In this document: in pieces, positions 22,980 through 34,510 of the stretch
How positions within the stretch are numbered: the stretch's first letter is position 1
How the letters are laid out: each line of letters starts with the position of its first letter
Source: Vombatus ursinus
Lineage: Eukaryota > Chordata > Mammalia > Diprotodontia > Vombatidae
Direction: 5' to 3'
NCBI RefSeq assembly: GCF_900497805.2
Contig: NW_020947390.1
Coordinates: 3,189,145-3,253,144 of the forward strand
DNA length: 64,000 nucleotides
Position numbers and translations under genes: made by a program
The notes under the pieces: model-generated
Told to the model about the DNA's origin: nothing
The model's input: the letters and a program-made list of their open reading frames with translations, nothing else
Databases searched by the model: none

Positions 22980-23110
22980 TAAACTCCCATTTCAGAATGT
23001 AAGCTCCTTGAGGGCAAGGATTGTTCCTCTCCCTTTTTTTTTAGTCTCTGTAGACCCAAAACCTAAAACAATGCCTAGCACACAGTAAGTGTTCACTAAA
23101 CTTTCTTTTA
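22980..23110 (+). mobile_element. L2 LINE 3' tail
   Basis: 'gaatgtaagctccttgaggg' to 'gcctagcacacagtaagtgt' with the final 'ttcactaaact'. Confidence 0.75.
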
Positions 23111-23154
23111 AAATTCAATTCAACAATTACATATGGGACATCTTTAGAAAAGAA

Positions 23155-23410
23155 ATTCTTCAACTTAACATTTATTAAACACCTATTGTGCCATGAGCAA
23201 TGTGGTAGGTGCTAGAGGAGAAAGAAATACCCTATCTTCAGAAGATTACAACACATGGACAGATGACTATAATATTTGACTGGCTAAAAATAATAATAAT
23301 CCTTATATGGTCAGTCAATAAACATTTATTAAATGACTACTATGTGCCAGGCACTGTTCTAAGCACTTTATATTTCTTTAAGGTTTATAAAATAATTTCT
23401 TCCCAATCCA
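23155..23410 (-). repeat. L2/MIR fragments
   Basis: 23,160-23,220 has 'aacatttattaaacacctat' and 'ggtaggtgctagagg'. 23,310-23,375 has 'gtcagtcaataaacatttat' and 'tatgtgccaggcactgttct', then 'taaggtttataaaataattt'. Short overlapping remnants; exact family unclear for each. Confidence 0.55.
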
Positions 23411-23639
23411 ATGAAATAATTGTGAATGCCTATATTCCTTATTTGCCAGTGTTTTCCACATTTTATTTGGAGAAGTTTGTTTTAAAATCTTTGAGCCATC
23501 TACATACAAGCAGCAAATGCTTCCACTAGAGCAAGGCAGATAACATTAGTAATGATCTCAAAGACTATACAATAACCAGTATCAAATGATACTGCAATGT
23601 CATCATAGTTTGCATCTTGGTACTGTATTATTGAAATGT

Positions 23640-23810
23640 TCAATTAAATCCAATCTGACATCTCTTAAGTACATATTATGTGCCAAGAACTGTACTAGGT
23701 TCTGGGGATGCAAAGACAAAATCAGAAAACTGTCTCTTCCTTGGAACTACTTATACTCTGGGAGGGAGAGGAGAATGACAAGATGTAACCTAGATAAGTA
23801 AATACAAAGA
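23640..23810 (-). mobile_element. L2 LINE 3' fragment
   Basis: 'cttaagtacatattatgtgc', 'ctgtactaggttctggggat', 'gggagggagaggagaatgac' match the reversed L2 tail. Confidence 0.55.
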
Positions 23811-23819
23811 AAAGATTAA

Positions 23820-24330
23820 TTACAAATCTCTCCACCAATGCACCTTCACATGTCTGTAGACAGAACCACAGTGTCAAAGAGCAGCAGGAATAAATTTCAC
23901 ACTCTGACTGGGTCTATACACACAAAGAAAGACTCAAAATTTTGCCAATTTGGGAAACAAATCAAGACCCATCTGCCAGAAACATTTCTGTCTAAAACAT
24001 TTTATGGTCATATTATCCAGATGATTATCTCCAGTCTCCATTTCTCAACTTTTTTGTAAGACCCAATCTAAAAGGCATACCTATTAGGTGAGTATCCCCT
24101 ACCATCACTTCTTTGAGGGAAGTACTGACCATAGCATATCTAATTGGAATACAATTTCTTAAAAGGTAGATGCATTTCCCAGGTATGCTGTTTCAGCAAG
24201 GCATCTTGAGGAAAGATTCACTCACATTAAGGACTATTTTTCAACTAAAACTAAGTGGTAGAATAGCAAGTTAGAATCAGTGGTTATGGCTATAAACAGC
24301 CATAAGGTACATTGCTTGGTTAGTGATTTT
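23820..24330. other. No gene or clear repeat seen
   Basis: Unassigned AT-rich sequence with no exon-like frame. Confidence 0.4.
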
Positions 24331-24859
24331 CTTGAACATTGTCTGATCCTTTAATTTGGAAAAAGTTGGACAAAATAACCACAAAGCTTTGTTCCAACTC
24401 TAACATTCTATGACTTTTCCCTCAGTGGTCACAAAAGTGTATCTATTTTTCTCTAAGGCTCATTCTTCTAACTATGCCATTGAATTTATTCTCTCCTGCC
24501 TTGAGAACTACCTGAGATATTCCTACCTGCCTGTAATGTATTATTGCTGTTCAAAGGTGTGCCAGTGTAACTATCACTATTGGGAAAACAAATAACAATA
24601 AAAAAGAGGGGAGGAAGCTTGCTATTTATAGATTTATGAAGCTTACTTTTTTTCTCAGTGTGGGGAAAAAAAATGAAGGCCAGACCTTCAGCCAACAGTA
24701 ACACAAAGTTTTTCACAACTATATTAAAAAAATATCCACAGTAATTGGAGTGTCTATCAACCAGATAACAGAAAGCTGTTTTTATGTTTCTCCATCCTAA
24801 GACATGTGGAGTCATACCTAAAGCATGTTTGTTGCTATCTAATAACTAATGGAGAGGAT

Positions 24860-25112
24860 AAAGTATAATAGTGTTAGCCAGCATTTTTATAGCACTTTAA
24901 AGTTTGGAGAATGCTTTATAAATAGTACCTCATTTTCACAACAACTCTAAGAGGTAGGTGCTATTATTATCCCCATTTTACAAGTGAGGAAACTGAAGTA
25001 AATGGAGGTGAAATGACTTGCCCGGCGTCACACAACTATTACATGTCTGAGGCCAGATTTGAACCCAGGTCTTCCTAACTCTATGTCTGGTATACTATCC
25101 ACAATGCCACTT
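24860..25112 (+). repeat. MIR-type CORE-SINE, nearly full length
   Basis: 'cagcatttttatagcacttt', 'tcattttcacaacaactcta', 'tattatccccattttacaag', 'gacttgcccggcgtcacaca', 'cagatttgaacccaggtctt', 'tatccacaatgccac' give the complete MIR order. Confidence 0.85.
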
Positions 25113-25194
25113 TACTATGGAAAGTCAACCTTGTAGTCAGGAAGATCTAAGTTCCAATATTGCCACTGATACCTTCTAGTTGTGTGACAATGGG

Positions 25195-25405
25195 CAATGT
25201 AGTACAATTGAAAGATAATTGGGTTTGGAGTCACATGGGCCTGAGTTCAAATCTGAGCTGTTCTAATTACTACCTATATGACTTTGGTCAAGTCAGTTAC
25301 TCTCTTTGGGCCTCATTTTCCTCATCTGTAAAATGAGGCTAAGGACTAAATGACCTTTAAAGTTCCTTCCAGCTCTTCATCTGTGATCCTGTTACTTAAC
25401 TTCTC
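25195..25405 (+). repeat. MIR/THER-type CORE-SINE
   Basis: 'gggtttggagtcacatgggc', 'ctgagttcaaatctgagctg', 'ctcattttcctcatctgtaa', 'ttccagctcttcatctgtga'. Confidence 0.85.
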
Positions 25406-25477
25406 ATTCTTCCCTACCCACTCTCTAAAACTATAGGTTAAGGATAAGCTGATCTCTATGTGGGGAGGTTAGGAGAG

Positions 25478-25778
25478 AAAAAGCATTTATACAGCACCTT
25501 CTATGTGCCAGGCACTGTGCTAAGTTCTTTACAAATATTATCTCATTTCATCCTCACAACAACTCTGTTATTATCACCATTTTTACACTTGAGAAAACTG
25601 AGGTTAAGTGACTTGCCCAGGATCATTCAGCTAGTATGTGCCTTAGCACAGTGCCTGACAAATAATTGGCACTTAATAATTGTTTATTGTATTGTAGTAA
25701 ATGTCTGAGACTGGATTTAAACTCAGATCTTCCTGACTCCAGGTTGAGTGCTCTATCTACTGTGCTACCAATTACCTC
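25478..25778 (+). repeat. MIR-type SINE split by a 60-bp L2 tail
   Basis: The 5' part (to 'cagctagtatgtgcc', 25,642) and the 3' part (from 'atgtctgagactgg', about 25,700) are the two halves of one MIR. Between them lie 'ttagcacagtgcctgacaaa' and 'ttaataattgtttattgta', the last 60 bases of an L2-tailed element. Confidence 0.75.
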
Positions 25779-26417
25779 TAACATAGAAACTGTGGTCTAC
25801 ATGGATGGAATCCCGCACTGGTGAAATCACAAGTCAATTAAAACTTAATTGGCTAATTAAAATAACTAATGATTAGAAAGTTATTAGATGCTAAATGAGT
25901 TACCATTTTGTTTATTACAGCTATTACATTTAAAACCACAATGTATATGATATTTGAAATGACAACAAAATAAATACTTCATTACAACAATAACAAGCTA
26001 ATTTGTTTGCTGGCACCAGACATAGAGAAAAAAAAATTGTGGCAAAGAAACAGATTTTAGTTTATTTTCTACTCACATTGTAACACATTGTGCATTAGAA
26101 AAAAGTTAGCAAACATCAGTGGTGCCACTTCAGATTTAGCTTCAAAGAGAAAATCAAATATTGTTTACTGTTACAGACTTAGGTGTTGGTAGATCTCATC
26201 ATAACACTGTATTTCATTCTCATGTAACATCCTTGGCACTGGACAAACTAATCCCTTTATAACATATGGTGTGAAACTAATTTATTATTTCACAAAACAA
26301 GGCCTGTCATCCTGTAATGTAGCATTTGATGACTAGTTAGTGAAGAAGTACAGCTAACAAACACATATCAAGTACTTACCACACAGGCACAGAATCAAAA
26401 CTTCACAATGTTAAAGC

Positions 26418-26582
26418 TGGGGGGCAGCTGGGTAGTGCAATGGATAGAGAACCGGGTCCTGGAGTCAGGAGGACCTGAGTTCAAATCCAGCCTCAGACAC
26501 ATAACACTTACTAGCTGTGTGACCCTAGGCAAGTCATTTAACTCCATTGCCTTGCAAAAAACAAACAAACAAACAAACAGAA
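26418..26582 (+). repeat. tRNA-derived marsupial SINE
   Basis: Starts 'ggggcagctgggtagtgcaa' with A-box-like 'tggatagagaacc' and B box 'gagttcaaatcc', passes through 'agctgtgtgaccctaggcaa', and ends in an (AAAC)n tail 'caaacaaacaaacaaac'. Good match to the WALLSI/WSINE-like group; little decay, so fairly young. Confidence 0.85.
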
Positions 26583-26654
26583 TGTTAAAGCTGAGAAAGA
26601 CTTTAGAGACTTTAGTCCAATTCTCTCAACTCTAATGAAGAAAGCAAGGATAAA

Positions 26655-26990
26655 GAGGTAATGTTAAGTCCAAAAGCATTCATTAAGTGCTAACTATGTG
26701 CCAGGCACTGTGAAAAGCACTAGCGATGCAAAGGGAAGCAAGGCAGTCCTTACAAGGAGCTCAGTCTAATGGAGGAGACAACATGTAAACAACTATCTAG
26801 AAACAAGATATATACTCAGAATACCTGATGCAATGAACAGCAAGAAGTCCAGAGCCATTGGATTACAGAGGACACAGAAGGGAGTAAGGTGTAAGAAGAC
26901 TGGAAAGGTAAGAAGGGACAAGTTTATGAGGACCTTTAAAAGCCAAGTGGGATTTTGTATTTGATCCTACGGGTAACAGGAACCTCTTCC
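26655..26990 (-). mobile_element. L2 LINE 3' fragment
   Basis: 'gcattcattaagtgctaact', 'gtgccaggcactgtgaaaag', 'ctcagtctaatggaggagac', 'ggtgtaagaagactggaaag', 'gattttgtatttgatcctac' match reversed L2 in order. Confidence 0.75.
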
Positions 26991-27209
26991 TCTCCCTCCC
27001 TGCCTCAAATTGTATTTCATTTTTCTCAATTAGCAAAAATATGCCTTTTCTTTCCTTCCCATCTCAACTTCCAACCATACCAACGAGAATGAGAGACAAA
27101 ATCCCGATTATAGGCATATATAATCAAGGAAAACAAATTTCAGCACTGGCCACATCCAAAAAAAGTCATTCTGTACTCTGAGCCCTTCTCCTTTCTATGA
27201 GGAGGTATG

Positions 27210-27758
27210 CAGAATGAATGAGGTGTTCAGAGAGGACTAGAGCCTCTGGTAGGAGGCCTTGCCACACCTTTTTCAGTGCTGCTCATGTACCTTTGTTGAA
27301 CACCTGTCATTCAGCTCTTACCTGTGGCTCAAAGGAGCTGTAGCATGCACAATGACCACACTGATAAAACTGTCTCAGCAGATGTGCTAAACCAGATTGA
27401 GGGTAACCAAAAGGCCTCAAACCCATAGGTGAATTAGGGGAATGCCTACCCTAAGCATGTGAAGACTTCCCCAATAGAATGGGTGAATGAGAACAGTTTG
27501 TTCCAAAGGCCATGAAGGCAGCTGAAGCAGACCACTCAGAGCTTGGTCAGATATTGAAGAAGCTGAGGTCATCCACTGCAACCTGGGCCATCATCAGTCA
27601 TCCTGACTTTTATCTTGTCCCTGGACTTTGATGACTTTGGGAGAGAGAGAGAGGCTGATGACTTTGTGCAACTCTGCCTCACTTCAATTCATGCTCAAGT
27701 CAAGGCATCACCCTGTGATCTAACTGGTCCTCTTCAAAAAGGTAGGAAGAACAACAAA
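27210..27758 (+). mobile_element. RTE-derived non-autonomous element
   Basis: The 3' half ('tgggccatcatcagtcatcc', 'ttgtccctggactttgatga', 'gaggctgatgactttgtgca', 'ggtcctcttcaaaaaggtag', 'gaacaacaaa') is the RTE-type tail abundant in marsupials, similar in its end to the LINE at 9,151-9,782. It is flanked by a perfect 11-bp duplication GAGGAGGTATG at 27,199-27,209 and 27,759-27,769. No open frame of note. Confidence 0.75.
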
Positions 27759-27973
27759 GAGGAGGTATGTAGCATGTTTCATCATAAATCCTCTAGAATT
27801 GTGTTTGGTCAGCAGGATGATCGAGTCCCCAATTCCTTCAAAGGTGTTTGACTTTACCATATTGCTGTCAATTGTTCTCCTAGTTCTCTGAACTTCACTT
27901 TACATCAGTTCATACAAGTATCGCCAGGTTTCTTTGAAATCATTCCCTTCATCATTTCTTGCAGCACAATAGT

Positions 27974-28225
27974 ATTGTTCAGTCATTTTTCAGTTGTGTC
28001 TGATTCTTTGTGACCCTGATGGGTTTTTCCTGGCAGAGATACTGGAGTGATTTGCCATTTCCTTCTCCAACCCATTTTACAGATGAGGAAACTGAAGCAA
28101 ACAGGGTTCAGTGACTTGCCTAGAGTCACCTAGCTAGTAAATGTCTGAGGATGGATTTGAACTCAGGAAAATGAGTCTTCCTGACTCCAGGCTTGTACTC
28201 TGTCCACCTATCCACCTAGTGCCCA
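27974..28225 (-). repeat. tRNA-headed marsupial CORE-SINE
   Basis: Plus-strand order 'ttttcagttgtgtctgattc', 'gagatactggagtgatttgc', 'gatgaggaaactgaagcaaa', 'gacttgcctagagtcaccta', 'ctctgtccacctatccacct'. It sits within the ORF2-tail part of element F. Confidence 0.85.
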
Positions 28226-28898
28226 ACATTTATGTGCTATAACTTGTTCAGCTATTCCCCAATTGATGAATACCCACCCCACTTAGATTCTAATTCTTTG
28301 CCACTTCATAGAGAGCTTTAAATTTTTTTTGTATCCTTAGCTTGAGGAGGAATGAATACCTCCATTAATTTACCCTCTCTCCAATTCCCCTTTCTCCCTT
28401 CTTCCTTTCCCTTCTATTTCTGCATTGAATTAAATATATGTTTGCACTCAGTTATGTGTCTGTGTGTTCTTCCTTCTTTTGACTGTTTTAGATGAGAGTG
28501 AAGTTCCAGTGTTAGTCACTCCCTCCACTCCTTCCTCCTTGTTTGTATAGATGTCTACTTGCATAAGCTGATTATGTGAGATAATTTTCCCTAATCTTCC
28601 TTTTCCTTTCCACATCCCCAGTGTATTTCTCTTCCTATCTCTCCTCTTAAGATCATCAAGACATAACAGAGCCATTCCCAGGCCTTGTACAATGAAACTC
28701 TATCTCTGACCCCAAATCACGATAGGATTCAGAAGGGACATATGGATCATGTCCCCATATTAGAATGTGAGCAATTTATTCTTGTGTAGCTTCTATGATT
28801 ATTCATTTGTATTTATCTTTTTAATCTTTTTCTTAACTCCTATGTTTAAACGTCAAAGTTTCTATGCGACTCTGGTCTTTGCATCAGAAATGCTTAGA

Positions 28899-31521
28899 GG
28901 GAGCCAAGATGGCAAAGTAAAAGCAGTGACTTGCTTGAGCTCTCCCCCAAACCCCACCAAATACTTATAAAAAATGTCTCTAAACAAATTCTAAAGCAGC
29001 AGGGCTCACAAAAAGACAGAGTGAAACAAATTTCCAGCCCAAGACAGCCTGGATGGTTGATCGAAGGTATATTGCACCGGGCTGGGAGAGTGCAATTTTA
29101 CGTGGGCTTGCAGGCCGTAGTGACCCTGGAGCAGGCCTCAGAGGACTGAATCTTGGGCAGCTGTGGAGGTTTCCAGACTTCTCAACCCAGGAACACCAAA
29201 GACAACTTGGAAGGTCAGTGGGGTAAGTCTATGTCAGCAGGGAGAGAGAGAAGCTGGTGGTCTCAGCTCCAGTACCCAAGCTGGGTGGGGGCAGCGACTG
29301 CCTCCTGAGCTTCCGGCCCATAGAATGAGAGGGAATCGGGTGGCTGATCAGAGGAAGATTGCAGGGATCTCTCTGCTGGTGCAGGATTCTCTTGCTTTGC
29401 CCGTGCCTGCTTCTGGGTCACAGTTCTGGGTGATGGTCCTGGGGCAAGGAGGAGCTCTAGCATGGTGGAGCTTGTAGTGGCTGTGGAGAGGAAACCCTCC
29501 TCACAGTTCCAAGAAAGAAAAGAGTGCTCATAGACCAGAGCACAGGCCAGGAAAGGAGTAAACACCTCCTCTTTGATCATACCACCTTGGAAGAACTGAA
29601 AATTTACAGGTCCCTAGAAGTATCTCTGAATACAACTGCACAAAACCCCTGAAGCCTGGGACAATACATTCTCCACACTGGAAAAAGACTCTTACCTTAA
29701 CAAAGAGTTTATAACTCAAGTAATTGGCTGGGATCATGAGCAAGCAGCGCAAAAAGAATCAGACTATATTAGCTTACTTTGATGACAAAGAAGATCGAAA
29801 CATACAACCAGAAGAAGACAACGAAGCCAAAGCTCCTACATCCAAAGCCTCCAAGAAAAATATGAATTGGTCCCAGGCCATGGAAGAGCTCAAAAAGGAT
29901 TTTGAGAAGCAAGTAAGAGAAGTAGAGGAAAAACTGAAAGTGATGCTAAAGGAGACCCAAAAAAATACTGAAGAAAATAACACCTTAAAAAATAGCTTAA
30001 CCCAAATGGCAAAAGAGGTCCAAAAAGTCAATGAGGAGAAGAATGCCCTTAAAAACAAAATTAGCCAAATGGAAAAGGAAGTCCAAAAGCTTACTGAAGA
30101 AAATACTTCCTTAAAAATTAGAATAGAGAAATTGGAAGATAGGGACAATTAGAGAAATCAAGGCATTGAAACACTAATCAAAAGGAATGAAAAAATAGAA
30201 GAGAATGTGAAATATCTCATTGGGAAAACAACTGACCTGGAAAATAGATCCAGGAGAGAGAACTTAAAAATTATTGGACTATCTGAAAGCCATGATCAAA
30301 AAAAGCCTAGACATCATCTTTCAAGAAATTATCAAGGAAAACTGCCCTCATATTTTAGAGCCAGAGGGCAAAATAGAAATTGAAAGAATCCACCAATCAC
30401 CTCCTAAAAGAGATCCCCAAAGGAAAACTCCTAGGAATGTTGTAGCCAAATTCCAGAATTCCCAGGTCAAGGAGAAGATATTGCAAACAGCCAGAAGAAA
30501 ACAATTCAAGTATTGTGCAAACACAATCAGGATAACACAAGATTTAGCAGCTTCTACATTGAGTCCTGAGGGTGTGGAGAATGATAATCTGGAGGGCAAA
30601 GGAATTAGGACTACAACCTAGAATCACCTACCCAGCAAAACTGAGTATAATCCTTCAGGGTTAAAAAATGGTCATTCAATGAAATAGAGGACTTTCAAGC
30701 ATTCCTGTGGAAAAGACCAGAGCTAAATAGAAAATTTGACCTTCAAATGCAAGACTCAAGTGAAACAGGGAAGAGGTAAACAGGAAAGAGAAATCATAAG
30801 AGACTTATTAAGGTTGAACTGTTTACATTCCTGCAGGGAAAGATGATATTTGTAGCTCATGAGTCCTTTGTCAGTATTAGGGTAGTGGGAGGGAAAAATT
30901 ATATGTTTGTATAGATAGAAAGATAGAGGATGCAGGGTGAGTTGAAGATGAAGGGGTGATATCTGGAAAATAAAATTAAGGAGTGGGAGAAGATTATACT
31001 GGGAGAAGGAGAAAGGGAGAAGTAGAATGAGGTAAAATATCTCACATGGAACAGACAAGAAAAGGCTTTTACAGTGGAGGGGAAATGGGGGAAGGTGAGA
31101 GGGAATGAGTGAATCTTATTCTCATAGGATTTGACTTAAAGAGGGAATAACATACACAATGGGGTATGGAAATCTATCTTAATCTACAGAAAAACAAGGG
31201 GCGAAGGGGTCAAGAGAGCAGGGGGTTGATAGAAGGGAAGGCAGATTGAGGGAGGGGATAATCAAAAGCAAACACTTCTGAGGAAGGACAGGGTCAAAAG
31301 AAAGAATAGAATAAATGGGGTGTAGGATAGGATGAAGGGAAATATACTTAGTTTTTCACAACAAGACTACTATGGAAGTGTTTTGCATGACTACATATCT
31401 ATAACCTGTATCAAGATGCTTGCCTTTTCAATGAGGGTGGGTGGGGAGGGAGGAAGGGGGGAAATTTGTAACTCAAAGTTTTAAAAACACATGTTAAAAA
31501 TAAAAAAAAAATAAAAAAAGG
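28899..31521 (+). mobile_element. Element H: nearly complete young HAL1 (ORF1-only L1 derivative)
   Basis: It begins with the L1-type 5' motif 'gggagccaagatggc', has an 800-bp 5' UTR, an ORF1 (29,736-30,621), a purine-rich region of about 800 bp, a 3' part 'tcaatgagggtgggtgggga' and 'aaatttgtaactcaaagttt', and an A-rich tail. There is no ORF2. A 10-bp target duplication aatgcttaga lies at 28,889-28,898 and 31,522-31,531. On both sides the flank is one continuous minus-strand L1-type ORF1 (element F), so H jumped into F. ORF1 has only about one stop and one frameshift, so the insertion is recent compared with A, B, C, D and F. Confidence 0.88.
29736..30621 (+). pseudogene. L1-type ORF1p of HAL1 element H (one stop, one frameshift)
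   Basis: ORF1p is the RNA-binding chaperone of L1 particles; here it would be the only protein of the element. The start MSKQRKKNQTILAYFDD is followed by a long heptad coiled coil (about residues 45-140, with blocks such as TQKNTEENNTLKNSL and EVQKLTEENTSLKIRIEKLE). A stop codon follows at 30,150-30,152. The frame continues with the RRM start ENRSRRENLKIIGLSES, then a shift of frame near 30,290, then the C-terminal domain with IIFQEIIKENCPHILEPEG, KTPRNVVAKFQNSQVKEKIL and ARRKQFKYCANTIRITQDLA, which line up with human L1 ORF1 (IIQENFPNL, ATPRHIIVRF, AAREKG...IRLTADLS). Total length about 295 codons is normal for ORF1p. In this copy it is inactive, but decay is light. Confidence 0.85.
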
Positions 31522-32756
31522 AATGCTTAGAAGCCATCTATTTCATCCGAATTCCAATTTTCCCCCCTTGTAAGATTATACTCAGTTTTACTGGCTGAGT
31601 TAATTATTGATTGTAAGTCTCTATTCTTTGCCTTCTGAAATTTTGTATTCTAATATGTCCATTGCTTTAAAGTAGTGACTACTATATTGTGTGTGATCCT
31701 GACTGTGGCTCCACAATACTTGAATTCAGATAGTCCAATGATTTTTAATCTTTTTTCTCCTTGATCTGTTTTTCAGCTCAGTTGTTTTTGCTACAGGGTA
31801 CCTTATATTATCTTCAATTTTTTCAGTCTTTTGATTTTTTAAAATATATTTCCTATTGTCTAATGGAGTAATTGCCTTCTATTTGCTCTATTCTAATTTT
31901 CAAAATGTGTTGCTTGGGTAAAAATATGTATTTTTTGTGACAACCCATTAATATCCTCTCTAATTTTTTCTTCTGTAGCTCATATTTCTTCTCCTTTTTT
32001 ACCTCTAGAACTTTCATTTCATTTATAAATACATTTTTAAAATTTATCTTTAAACACTCACTTCATCTCTTTCAGAAATTTTAGTTAATTTGGGCTGAAG
32101 CTATATTTTTCTCTGAGGCTTTGCTTGTAGATGTTTTGAAGTCATTCTCTTCTTCTGGACTTATATCTTAAGTGTCCCTGTCCCCAAAAAAGGTTGTTAT
32201 GATGGGATTCTTTTTCTGCTTGTTCATTTTTCCATCCTACTTCTCGACTTTGGACTCGCTGTGAAAGTCAGACTCTGTGCACTTCTGGAAGGAATGTCTG
32301 GGCTGGTCCTATTGCTACTTTCTAGGGACATTGATTGCTACGTTATTCCAGGATCTCAGGACAGCTCACGGTGATGGTCTACAAGTTTTCAGTGCTCCCA
32401 GTGTGATCTGATCCAGAGCAAAGTCTGGTTGCCATCCCTGTTTTGAACTCTGCAAGTTCCTGACCTAGATTTAGGTATGAGCAACAGGAAACTGACTGCT
32501 GCTGGACTCAGGCTCTATCAGTCAGCTGGAAAGCTCTGTTGGTTCAGAGTAAGAACTTATGCTTCCCTTCTACCGTGGTTATTCTTATGCAGGCTTCAAA
32601 TTGTGCTGGAGGCTGGAACTGAGGGTCTGAGCCACACCAAAAGCTATTGTTGCTTGCTTCTGAACTTGCTCCTTATTTGGTGCACAGGATAGGTCCTGAG
32701 ACTGCCCATTATCCAGAGTGCCACCACTGAGCACAGATCCCTTTTCAACCCTGGAT

Positions 32757-33355
32757 CTATGACCTAGGTGTCATTCTCAACTTTTCACTCTATCTCTCAC
32801 CATCCGTCCTTATCCAATCACTCGTCAGGCTTTCTCATTTCTTCCTTCATAATAGGTCTTACATGTACCCTCTCTTTTCCTCTGACACTGCCACCACCCT
32901 GATGGAGTACCTCTTCAGGTTATTGTAAAGCACTTAGCATATTGCCTGACACATAGTAGACATTTAATAAATGCTTGTTCTCTCCTTTCACCACATTACG
33001 TATAGACTATTGCAATAACCTGCTGATTGGTCTCTCTGATTCAAGTCTGTCCCTACTCCAATACATCCTCCACCCAGCTGCTAGAATGATCTTCCTAAAG
33101 CACAGGCCTAATTACATAATCCCACCCCCTTCAATAAACTCTAGTCATTTCTTAGCACCTCTAAGATCAAATCTAAAATCCTCTGCTTAGCTCTTAAAGT
33201 TCTTCATAACCTAGCCCCTTCCCACCTTCTTAATCTGCTAATACCTTATTCTCCACCGTATACTCTGTAATCCAGTGATACTGTTGGCTTCGCTGTCCCT
33301 CACACGTGACATGCTATCTGCTAACTGAGCATTTTCCCTGGCTTTCCTTCTACCT
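32757..33355 (+). mobile_element. L2 LINE 3' region with a nested L2 tail
   Basis: 'tatgacctaggtgtcattct' encodes DLGVIL, the C-terminal ORF2 motif of L2. 'agactattgcaataacctgc', 'cagctgctagaatgatcttc', 'ttcataacctagccccttcc' and 'actctgtaatccagtgata' continue the L2 3' region. Between them, at about 32,918-32,978, lies a separate L2 tail ('gcacttagcatattgcctga', 'ttaataaatgcttgttc'). Confidence 0.75.
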
Positions 33356-33404
33356 CCTAGCTTCCTAAACTGTTAAAAAAAAAAAAACTTCATAAATGTG
33401 AGAT

Positions 33405-33608
33405 GTTCCTGTATTTCAGAATTTTTTTAACCTGGGGTCTAAGAATTCATTTTTTGAATTGGTACCTGTATTTCAATATTATTCATTTCCTTTGTAATCT
33501 TATGTATTTTATTGTATACATTTTAAAATATTATTCTGAGACCAACATTTTATTGGACTGACAAATAACTCCATAACAACAACAACGAGGTTAAGAAACC
33601 CTGCTGGA
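33405..33608. mobile_element. Short MER/hAT-like DNA transposon
   Basis: The two ends are inverted copies: left 'tttttttaacctggggtc' and right 'gaggttaagaaaccctg', with an AT-rich middle. About 200 bp, no coding. Same type as the split element at 56,121-57,438. Confidence 0.55.
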
Positions 33609-33654
33609 GATGATACAAATCTAACTAATTCATTAAGTTAATTAATTAACACAC

Positions 33655-33930
33655 AAGTAACTGAGTAGGTAAGAGCCTTGGATTTGGTGTCAGGAAGCTC
33701 TCAATTCAAATCCTACTTCAGATATTTAGTAGCTATGTGACCCTGGGCAAGTTACTTAACTTCTCTCAGTCTCAGTTTCTTCATCAGTAAAACGGAGATA
33801 ATAATAGTACCTACCTCACAAAGTTATTTTAAAAACCAAATGATATAACATGTACAGTGCTTTGCAAACCATAAAACACTATATAAATGCTAGCTGTTAT
33901 CATCATCGTTGTCGTTGTTGATGTTGACTT
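33655..33930 (+). repeat. MIR/THER-type CORE-SINE
   Basis: 'ggatttggtgtcaggaagct', 'atgtgaccctgggcaagtta', 'tcagtttcttcatcagtaaa', 'acagtgctttgcaaaccata', 'tataaatgctagctgttatc', then a (GTT)n-like end. Confidence 0.85.
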
Positions 33931-34330
33931 TATGTCCTAGGACTATGGGAAGAAAGGCTAGCACAGTGGTGTAATATTTACAAGCAGGGTTAATGGAGGG
34001 GAAAAGAGAATATTCAATGCCATTCATGGCCACATATAGAAATCCATATTTTTCATATTGTCATCTTTCCCTTCTTTGATCCACTTGAGTGATTATAGTC
34101 TGAAGCATACAATTAAGCATTTGATTATCAACAGTAACAACTCATTTATGGTCCAAATGATGGAAAAGTGAAACTTGCCCTTTTGGATACCAAAGCTAAT
34201 TTTAGTTTAAACATCTGAGATGAAAATCTTTCTTAAATGGATTATAGGGTTTTCTACCTCTTTACATGGAGCTTGTGCATAATTGAAGCCTTTTCTTGAT
34301 GAATCAGCATCATAGTTGTGAACATCTGGG
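33930..34330. other. No gene or clear repeat seen
   Basis: Unassigned sequence between two MIR-type copies. Confidence 0.4.
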
Positions 34331-34510
34331 TTGCAGGATTTGGAGCCAGAAGGGACTAGAGATGTAATCTAGTAGAATTCCTTCATTTTACAAAGGAAAA
34401 AACTGAGATCCAAAAAGGTTGAGGAACATAACTAAAGTCACTTAGTTAAGTGACTAGTCTACAATTAATAAGTGGTAAAGCTGGGTTTGGATCCCTATGC
34501 TGTACAACGA
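34330..34510 (+). repeat. MIR-type fragment
   Basis: 'ggagccagaagggactagag', 'attttacaaaggaaaaaact', 'gtcacttagttaagtgacta' in MIR order, decayed. Confidence 0.55.

Larger units (their letters stand above)
26990..32750 (-). mobile_element. Element F: old HAL1-like L1 derivative with ORF2 C-terminal tail, interrupted three times
   Basis: Minus-strand order: 5' UTR 32,750-32,190; ORF1 remnant 32,190-31,532 and 28,888-28,800; purine-rich spacer 28,800-28,340; ORF2 C-terminal tail 28,320-28,226 and 27,973-27,870 (matching 'VAKNxNxxxG...' and 'gcacaatagtatt'); 3' UTR 27,870-27,770 and 27,198-26,990. The spacer passes straight into the ORF2 tail, with endonuclease and RT absent. The pieces are separated by an RTE-derived element, a SINE and a young HAL1. 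The same plan and the same join occur in element D (38,052-41,375). Frames are decayed throughout. Confidence 0.7.

Noticed and set aside
26418-26582. tRNA gene (A and B boxes present)
   Set aside because: The boxes belong to a tRNA-derived SINE; the rest does not fold as a cloverleaf and it ends in a SINE tail.
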